Part shown: positions 5,473 through 9,407 of the stretch, piece by piece
Position numbering within the stretch: position 1 is the first letter of the stretch
Layout: each line of letters opens with the position of its first letter
Source: Desulfobacterales bacterium
Lineage (GTDB): Bacteria; Desulfobacterota; Desulfobacteria; Desulfobacterales; JAFDCJ01
Direction of reading: 5' to 3'
NCBI GenBank assembly: GCA_020345785.1
Contig: CP070771.1
Location: 3,748,367-3,757,773, forward strand
DNA length: 9,407 bases
Program-made: the position numbers and the translations under genes
Notes under the pieces: generated by a model
Database searches by the model: none
Seen by the model: only the letters and a program-made list of their open reading frames with translations
What the model was told of the DNA's origin: nothing

Positions 5473-6184
5473 GAATCCAGGGCATCAGGTAGTATTTGTA
5501 AAGTTTGAATAAATTCGCGCGGCGGCCCCAATTTACGCGGGGCAGGCGGAAGGGATCGATATTTGGCGAGACAAGTTTCTTTTTCTGGGTGGTGAATGCC
5601 AGTTTGTAACCGGCCTCTCTGACTTTTTGAGCGGCAGCTTGCGTTGTTCCACCCCACGGATATGCAAAATAGGGAACTTCTACGTTGAGAGATTCCTCCA
5701 GCAGATCTTTTGGCGGGCGTAATTCTTGCCACAGCTCATCGCCCTTCAGCCGGGTGAGATCACGGTGGTTGTAGCCGTGGGCGCCGACTTCAACCAGACC
5801 GGTTTTCAGGAGCGTCTTTAGCTGCTCGAGATCAAGGTGTCGGCGCTTGGGCCCCGAGGGGCGCTTCGAAAAATGGCTTTCGCGACCAATGAGACCGGCG
5901 ATAACAAAAATGGTAATCGGAATCGCCTGCTGTTTCAGATGTGCGAAAACGTTTTCGGAAATTGAAACGAGGGCGTCGTCAAACGTCAAGACGGCGGCTC
6001 GTTTAGGGATCGGTTTTTTCCCCTGAAGCCAGGCCATAAAATGGTTCATGGAAATAAATCGAACCCCCATACGGTCTAACCATCGCAGCTGGTACAAAAA
6101 CGCGTTGATATCGAGGGTGCCCCGCTGCTTTTCGCCGGGCGCCAGCGGAACCACATTATGGCAGGTATAAACGACACAGCTCAT
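5459..6184 (-). CDS. Polysaccharide deacetylase (NodB/CE4 family)
   Basis: A 241-residue CE4 (NodB homology) enzyme that removes N-acetyl groups from a glycan using a divalent metal. 'VLTFDDA' (65-71) is motif 1, with D69 the likely base and D70 a metal ligand. 'GAHGYNHRDL' (134-143) is motif 2, with H136 and H140 as metal ligands. 'YFAYPWGG' (172-179) matches motif 3, with Ala where Arg is often found. There is no signal peptide, so it either acts in the cytoplasm or is exported another way. The ATG at 6182-6184 overlaps the stop of the upstream GT2 gene (ATGA), which points to translational coupling; an in-frame ATG 15 codons earlier lies inside the GT2 gene. Pairing with a glycosyltransferase suggests deacetylation of the same exopolysaccharide or a lipid-linked sugar. 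It ends at TAG 5459-5461, near a broken beta-barrel gene. Confidence 0.9.
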   Translation of the reverse strand: MSCVVYTCHNVVPLAPGEKQRGTLDINAFLYQLRWLDRMGVRFISMNHFMAWLQGKKPIPKRAAVLTFDDALVSISENVFAHLKQQAIPITIFVIAGLIGRESHFSKRPSGPKRRHLDLEQLKTLLKTGLVEVGAHGYNHRDLTRLKGDELWQELRPPKDLLEESLNVEVPYFAYPWGGTTQAAAQKVREAGYKLAFTTQKKKLVSPNIDPFRLPRVNWGRRANLFKLYKYYLMPWIRAAG

Positions 6185-7029
6185 AGCTTGCGCAGCCCGT
6201 TTTTGCAGATAACGTCGGGATCCGGCCATTTGAAATATGGGTGATCATTTAAATTGCTGATTTGCGGAAGCGTGCGCCAATTTTGAACCCGATGGTATAA
6301 ATGATACGTGCGGGCTTTCGAGTGCAGCGGTACTGCCCGGAAAGATCCCTTGACGAGGCGGTTACGGATGTCGGAATCGCTTTTGTTGTATCCATCATAA
6401 TTTTCATCATAACCGTTGATTTTTTCAAACACATTCCGATTGATCGCACAGTTTCCGCCCCAGATTTTCGGTTTGCGAACCTTAAACGTGCTGTAAAATC
6501 GGCTTTTCCAGTAGCGTTTAAAGTTCCGGGTTGCGGTCCCCTTTTTTTGGTTTTGCAGTTGAGCGGCTCCCATCCAGAATGCTTGCGGCGTAAAGGACCG
6601 GAAATTATGCAGCATTGCTTCTGAAAAATGCTGGGTCAGATAGTAGACGCCGCCAAGGTAAAAGGCCTCCGGCGCCGAATGGGCCGCATAAGTGGCGAGA
6701 AGATTTTCGTCCGGTATGCAATCGCTGTCCAGAAATATTAAAATGTCGCCGCTTGCCTTCCGGCTGGCCTGATTGAGAATAAACGCCCGTCGATACATCA
6801 GGTGCTCGTGCCAACAATGCTGGATTTCCGGCACGCTTCGGTTTGAGCGGGCTTCTGAAATCACCTCCGGTGTATGGTCAGTGGAGCCGTCATCGGCGAC
6901 GATGATTTGCCATTCGCCCTTATAGTTTTGAGCTGAAAGGCATGCAAGGCAGAGACGCAAATAATCGGCACGATTATAGGTTGCCACCAGGACGGATAGG
7001 GAAGGAAGCATTAATCCTTGGGATTTCAT
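6181..7029 (-). CDS. Family 2 glycosyltransferase with Glyco_transf_7C-like C-terminus
   Basis: A 282-residue GT-A glycosyltransferase. 'LSVLVATYNR' (11-20) is the opening strand. 'VADDGSTD' (44-51) holds the nucleotide-binding Asp pair D46-D47. 'IFLDSDCIPD' (98-107) contains the DxD metal site (D101, D103). 'WGGNCAINRNVFEKINGYDE' (190-209 plus E) and 'SDSDIRNRL' resemble the galactosyltransferase C-terminal block found in GT2 and GT7 enzymes. There are no membrane spans, so it is probably a cytosolic or peripheral enzyme adding a hexose to a lipid-linked or polysaccharide acceptor. AGGGTG 7 nt upstream of the ATG serves as ribosome-binding site. The stop overlaps the deacetylase start by ATGA, so the two form one operon. 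The sugar is not determined by sequence. Confidence 0.92.
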   Translation of the reverse strand: MKSQGLMLPSLSVLVATYNRADYLRLCLACLSAQNYKGEWQIIVADDGSTDHTPEVISEARSNRSVPEIQHCWHEHLMYRRAFILNQASRKASGDILIFLDSDCIPDENLLATYAAHSAPEAFYLGGVYYLTQHFSEAMLHNFRSFTPQAFWMGAAQLQNQKKGTATRNFKRYWKSRFYSTFKVRKPKIWGGNCAINRNVFEKINGYDENYDGYNKSDSDIRNRLVKGSFRAVPLHSKARTYHLYHRVQNWRTLPQISNLNDHPYFKWPDPDVICKNGLRKL

Positions 7030-7130
7030 CTAATTGCACCCTAGCTGTTAGTGGTTGAACAAAATCCCGTCCAACGGCTGTTTTGGGTTTCGCCCTCAGG
7101 AATCCTTACCGGCGTAAGTTTTTGATTTTC

Positions 7131-7187
7131 GTAGGTTGGGTTGAGGTACGAAACCCAACATTATCGGTCGGGCTCAACCCAGCCTAC
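7131..7187. repeat. Hairpin repeat of the GTAGGTTGGGTTGAG type
   Basis: GTAGGTTGGGTTGAG (7131-7145) and CTCAACCCAGCCTAC (7173-7187) pair over 15 bp with one T-G pair. An inner alternative hairpin pairs TTGGGTT (7136-7142) with AACCCAA (7152-7158). Repeats with this wording recur in intergenic DNA of many unrelated bacteria, and their translations are often mis-annotated as tiny hypothetical proteins. It is probably a non-autonomous REP/MITE-like element. Confidence 0.7.
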
Positions 7188-7460
7188 CCTAAATCAGCCA
7201 GCTACCATATCCTTGAAAGCAGGAAAAGGCAAGCTTCAATCGATTTGAACTTGACCTTTAACCTTCTATAAACCATTTAATCAGATCCTGGATTCGAATC
7301 TGATCCGCCAATTATATTTTATACAGTGCCATTTAAATTTATGCTTGCTATCCTTTGATTTCTGCAATAATAAAAAACATTCTTGGGTGAGAGGCATCCA
7401 ATCAAATAAACTGTCCTCCTGAAACTATTTTTCACGATTTTTCTTAAAAATCCGCAGAAC

Positions 7461-7484
7461 ATCGGCTGCCTGTACTCAGCCGAT
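7461..7484. promoter_or_regulatory. Perfect 8-bp inverted repeat just upstream of a candidate promoter
   Basis: ATCGGCTG (7461-7468) and CAGCCGAT (7477-7484) pair perfectly around an 8-nt loop. It lies directly before the candidate -35 box for the Trm112-like gene. No T-run follows on either strand, so an operator fits better than a terminator. This is inference only. Confidence 0.35.
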
Positions 7485-7485
7485 C

Positions 7486-7513
7486 TTGGTTTAAATTAGA
7501 CAGAAAATAGATT
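7486..7513 (+). promoter_or_regulatory. Candidate sigma70 promoter for the Trm112-like gene
   Basis: TTGGTT (7486-7491) and TAGATT (7508-7513) are separated by 16 nt and lie about 28 nt before the start codon. Each is a partial match to TTGACA and TATAAT, so the support is modest. Confidence 0.3.
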
Positions 7514-7540
7514 GTAAATCCTTGAGCATGGGAGATAGTT

Positions 7541-7714
7541 ATGGCGATCAGTCAGGAACTTTTAGACATCTTAGCCTGTCCGAAGTGTAAGGGCGACATT
7601 TACCTGAATGAGACAAAAGACGGACTGATTTGCGATCAATGCAAATTATTATATGAAATTCGGGACGATATTCCGATCATGCTGATCGATGAGGCGAAAC
7701 CGATTGAAGGATAG
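7541..7714 (+). CDS. Trm112-like zinc-ribbon protein (UPF0434/YcaR family)
   Basis: A 57-residue protein. 'LLDILACPKCKGDI' (7-20) and 'LICDQCKLLYEIRDDIPIML' (29-48) are the diagnostic blocks of the Trm112/YcaR family. Two CxxC pairs (C13/C16 and C31/C34) form a zinc ribbon. The length matches the bacterial family, which is about 60 residues. In eukaryotes and archaea Trm112 activates methyltransferases that modify tRNA, rRNA or release factors. The bacterial single-domain versions are less well understood. GGGAG (7530-7534) stands 6 nt before the ATG, which makes the start secure. It is followed by a repeat array and then by DUF4416 and YicC on the same strand; such small translation-linked genes commonly cluster in Desulfobacterota (from memory). 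The sequence predicts a soluble cytoplasmic partner protein. Confidence 0.92.
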   Translation: MAISQELLDILACPKCKGDIYLNETKDGLICDQCKLLYEIRDDIPIMLIDEAKPIEG

Positions 7715-7738
7715 TTGTTTATTGTCCCGGGATGACAG

Positions 7739-7858
7739 GAAATCCGGAAACCGAGGTGTCGGAAAGCCGGGAAACTAACAAGCTATAAAGCTGGCAGGCC
7801 GGGAAGCTGGGAAGCCAACAGGCTGGGAAACTGGGCGGCCGGGAAGCGGGGAGGCTGA
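7739..7858. repeat. Array C: 15 degenerate 8-nt repeats (GAAGCTGG type)
   Basis: Fifteen units stay in 8-nt register, for example GAAATCCG, GAAACCGA, AAAGCCGG, GAAACTAA, AAAGCTGG, CAGGCCGG, GAAGCTGG, GAAGCCAA, CAGGCTGG, GAAACTGG and GAAGCGGG. Same family and orientation as array A. It starts 24 nt after the Trm112-like stop codon and faces an inverted partner at 7885. Confidence 0.87.
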
Positions 7859-7884
7859 GATGATTTGATGTGATCCGAAATTTT

Positions 7885-7924
7885 TGCTTTCAAGCCTTCT
7901 GGCTGCCAAGCATCCAAGCCTTTT
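7885..7924. repeat. Array C': five 8-nt repeats, inverted partner of array C
   Basis: TGCTTTCA, AGCCTTCT, GGCTGCCA, AGCATCCA and AGCCTTTT lie in register 26 nt after array C and are of the complementary type. Transcribed, C and C' would fold back on each other. The array ends 14 nt before the DUF4416 start codon. Confidence 0.75.
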
Positions 7925-7938
7925 TTGAGACTTTTGAA

Positions 7939-8469
7939 ATGAGCATACCGCAAGCGCCGAAGCCTGCGAAGCTGATCATCGGGCTTATGATGAAAGACCG
8001 GACGCTGATTGAGCCTCTGACCGATGAACTTTGTGCATCTTACGGTTCCCTTGACATTGTCAGCGCATGGATGCCCTTTGATTACACTGCATACTATGCA
8101 CCGGAGATGGGAGCGCCCCTTGTGCGCCGAATGCTGGTATTTAAAAACCTGATCCGGCAAAGTGAGCTGACGGCGATAAAATTGACGACCAATCGCCTGG
8201 AAGAATCCTATTCTAAAAACGGCAAGCGCCGGGTCAATATTGATCCGGGGTACTTGCTGCTTGAGCGTCTGGTGTTGGCTTCGGGGAAGAATTTCAGCCA
8301 CCGGATTTATATCGGCGACGGAATTTACGCGGATCTAACCCTAATTTATCAGCGTGGCGCTTTCGAGAAATTACCGTGGACCTACCCTGATTATGCGGAT
8401 CAACCCATGCTGGAATTTCTGCAGCAGGTCCGCAGCAAATATGCCGTTGATCTAAAAAAAAGAAGCTGA
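7939..8469 (+). CDS. DUF4416 family protein
   Basis: A 176-residue protein of the DUF4416 family, recognised by 'KLIIGLMM' near the N-terminus, 'RRVNIDPGYL' (97-106), 'SHRIYIGDGIYADLTLIYQR' (120-139) and 'LPWTYPDY' (145-152). The length is usual for the family. The biochemical role is not established; the acidic and aromatic conserved blocks look like an enzyme active site, but that is a guess. The ATG at 7939 was preferred over a GTG at 7870, because the extra 23 codons of the longer form are simply translated repeat array. The ribosome-binding site is weak (GAG at 7927-7929). The gene is followed by YicC after an intergenic gap of about 265 nt filled with 7-nt repeats. No signal peptide or membrane span is present, so it is cytoplasmic. 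Confidence 0.88.
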   Translation: MSIPQAPKPAKLIIGLMMKDRTLIEPLTDELCASYGSLDIVSAWMPFDYTAYYAPEMGAPLVRRMLVFKNLIRQSELTAIKLTTNRLEESYSKNGKRRVNIDPGYLLLERLVLASGKNFSHRIYIGDGIYADLTLIYQRGAFEKLPWTYPDYADQPMLEFLQQVRSKYAVDLKKRS

Positions 8470-8475
8470 CGCTTC

Positions 8476-8517
8476 GTCCGTGGTCCGTTGTCGGTGGCCT
8501 ATTGTCCGTGGTCATCT
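8476..8517. repeat. Array D: six degenerate 7-nt repeats (GTCCGTG type)
   Basis: GTCCGTG, GTCCGTT, GTCGGTG, GCCTATT, GTCCGTG and GTCATCT run in strict 7-nt register from 6 nt after the DUF4416 stop. This is a second repeat family, different in period and sequence from the 8-nt arrays. Confidence 0.8.
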
Positions 8518-8626
8518 GAGCTCTGGGAAAATTAAACCTGGCAACCTGTTGCAAGAATCTTGAGGTTTTAGACGTGAATCCTGCGGGCTGGAGGCTACCG
8601 CGATTAAAATGTCGAAAAAACTTTTT

Positions 8627-8661
8627 ACAACGGACAACAGACCACTGACAACTGACAAAAT
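8627..8661. repeat. Array D': five 7-nt repeats, inverted partner of array D
   Basis: ACAACGG, ACAACAG, ACCACTG, ACAACTG and ACAAAAT are in 7-nt register and complementary in type to array D. The 109-nt spacer between D and D' includes a scrap of the 8-nt family (GGGCTGGA GGCTACCG near 8584-8599). Confidence 0.75.
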
Positions 8662-8734
8662 GATTGCAGGCGCTGATATTAGTTTTGGTATTCCACCGCT
8701 GTTTACAGCAACTTAAATGAGGAATTTCCATGTT

Positions 8735-9407
8735 ATGATCAAAAGCATGACCGGTTTCGCAACAGCTGAAATAACTGCCGGAGAAATTACGGTTTCGGCC
8801 GATATTCGTTCGTACAACAGTCGACACCTGGATGTTGTAATTCGCGTGTCACCAGGCTCCATGGAGTTGGAGGAAAAAATAAAAGGACTCATCGCCGGAA
8901 AGATCGCCAGGGGGCGACTGGAAGTAAAGATTCAGACCAAAGATACGTCCGGGGGGGCCGTCACCTTCGACATTGACTGGCCCAGGGCCGAAGGCATGCA
9001 TGCCGCTCTGATCCAGCTGAAAAATAAATTTGGCTTGGAGGACGACATTACCATAGAGCACCTGCTCGGTGTGGGGGGGATAATTAAACCGGTTGAAGCG
9101 GCAGAGGAATCCGAGCGATTTTGGCCGACGATCGAGGACTGTCTTACCCGCGCCCTCGATGACCTTGATGCCATGCGCAGGAAGGAAGGTGATTTTATCG
9201 CCGGCGACCTGTATGCGCGGCTGGATTATATCGAGGCGTGTCTGGGCAAAATTAAGGGTGATACCGATGACCTGTTAGGCCAGTATCAGGAACGATTGAA
9301 GGAGCGCATAGCGGCTCTGACCCAGGAAACGATTGAACTTGATCCGGCGCGGCTTGCTCAGGAATCTGCCTATCTGGCGGATCGAAGCGACATTTCCGAG
9401 GAAATCA
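8735..9407 (+). CDS. yicC: YicC family endoribonuclease, N-terminal part (3' end outside window)
   Basis: The frame is open from ATG 8735 to the window end, giving 224 of the family's usual 290 or so residues. Diagnostic blocks are 'MIKSMTGFAT' (1-10), 'SYNSRHLDV' (26-34, family form SxNxRxLD), 'RGRLEV' (59-64), 'MRRKEGDFIAGDL' (147-159) and 'YLADRSDISEEI' (213-224), where the C-terminal DUF1732 block begins. E. coli YicC is a stress-linked endoribonuclease reported to promote decay of the small RNA RyhB. An earlier ATG at 8730 runs into a stop after two codons, so 8735 is the start. GAGGA (8719-8723) is a good ribosome-binding site at a somewhat long distance (11 nt). In many genomes guanylate kinase follows; that would lie beyond the window. 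Confidence 0.93.
   Translation, partial: MIKSMTGFATAEITAGEITVSADIRSYNSRHLDVVIRVSPGSMELEEKIKGLIAGKIARGRLEVKIQTKDTSGGAVTFDIDWPRAEGMHAALIQLKNKFGLEDDITIEHLLGVGGIIKPVEAAEESERFWPTIEDCLTRALDDLDAMRRKEGDFIAGDLYARLDYIEACLGKIKGDTDDLLGQYQERLKERIAALTQETIELDPARLAQESAYLADRSDISEEI

Larger units (their letters stand above)
7030..7540. other. Divergent intergenic region between the GT2 and Trm112-like genes
   Basis: About 510 bases separate two divergent genes. They hold a hairpin repeat (7131-7187), an AT-rich inverted repeat GATTTTT/AAAAATC (7436-7452), an 8-bp hairpin (7461-7484) and a candidate promoter. A short frame at 7083-7271 is made of the hairpin repeat and is not a gene. Nothing was recognised in 7190-7430. 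Confidence 0.6.

Noticed and set aside
7105..7130. CTTAC-CGGC-GTAAG hairpin followed by T-rich DNA as a plus-strand terminator
   Set aside because: No plus-strand gene precedes it, since the GT2 gene runs the other way. The stem is short.
7083..7271. 62-residue plus-strand frame upstream of the Trm112-like gene
   Set aside because: It is a translation of the GTAGGTTGGG hairpin repeat, has no ribosome-binding site and no protein-like composition after the repeat.
7783..8301. 172-residue minus-strand frame over array C and DUF4416
   Set aside because: Shadow of DUF4416 with a tail of translated repeats (LASQLPGLPAL); no start signal.
8454..8475. Hairpin GAAGC-TGAC-GCTTC next to eight A, which reads as a terminator on the minus strand
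   Set aside because: No minus-strand gene lies upstream of it, and the A-run encodes the Lys-rich end of DUF4416. Only 5 bp of stem. Probably chance.
8294..8827. 177-residue minus-strand frame over the DUF4416 3' end and the 7-nt arrays
   Set aside because: It is antisense to DUF4416 and YicC and composed partly of repeat; the plus-strand genes have clear family motifs.

Overview
The window is one piece of a bacterial chromosome, most likely from the Desulfobacterota (Deltaproteobacteria, Desulfobacterales-like). This is an inference. It rests on a Trm112-like protein, a DUF4416 protein and YicC in a row, on degenerate 7- and 8-nt repeat arrays filling the gaps, on envelope-polysaccharide genes, and on a probable selenoprotein, which that group makes often. 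No rRNA, tRNA, CRISPR array or intact transposase was found.

Layout. 1-3040 (+): the C-terminal part of a GT4 glycosyltransferase, an inverted pair of 8-nt repeat arrays, then a two-gene unit of a radical SAM/SPASM protein and a GNAT-type protein. 3051-4548 (-): an uncharacterised lipoprotein downstream of a short peroxiredoxin-like lipoprotein. The peroxiredoxin frame contains one in-frame TGA exactly where the family's catalytic cysteine should be, and a hairpin with bacterial SECIS geometry follows. I read this as a selenocysteine-containing lipoprotein peroxiredoxin of 162 residues, not as a gene broken at codon 64. 4549-5268: AT-rich non-coding DNA with several palindromes and one repeat array. 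5269-7029 (-): a remnant of an outer-membrane beta-barrel gene, a polysaccharide deacetylase, and a GT2 glycosyltransferase that overlaps the deacetylase start by ATGA. 7030-7540: intergenic DNA with a widespread-type hairpin repeat. 7541-9407 (+): a 57-residue Trm112-like protein, DUF4416 and the N-terminal part of YicC, separated by 8-nt and 7-nt repeat arrays.

How the parts fit. The flanking glycosyltransferases, the deacetylase, the radical SAM protein and the GNAT protein look like the edge of an exopolysaccharide or surface-glycan locus whose genes point both ways. The AT-richer lipoprotein/selenoperoxidase pair sits inside it and looks like a later insertion. The right end is a housekeeping group (tRNA/translation zinc-ribbon protein, DUF4416, endoribonuclease YicC). 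The strongest candidate for something new is the membrane-anchored peroxiredoxin whose only redox residue would be selenocysteine.
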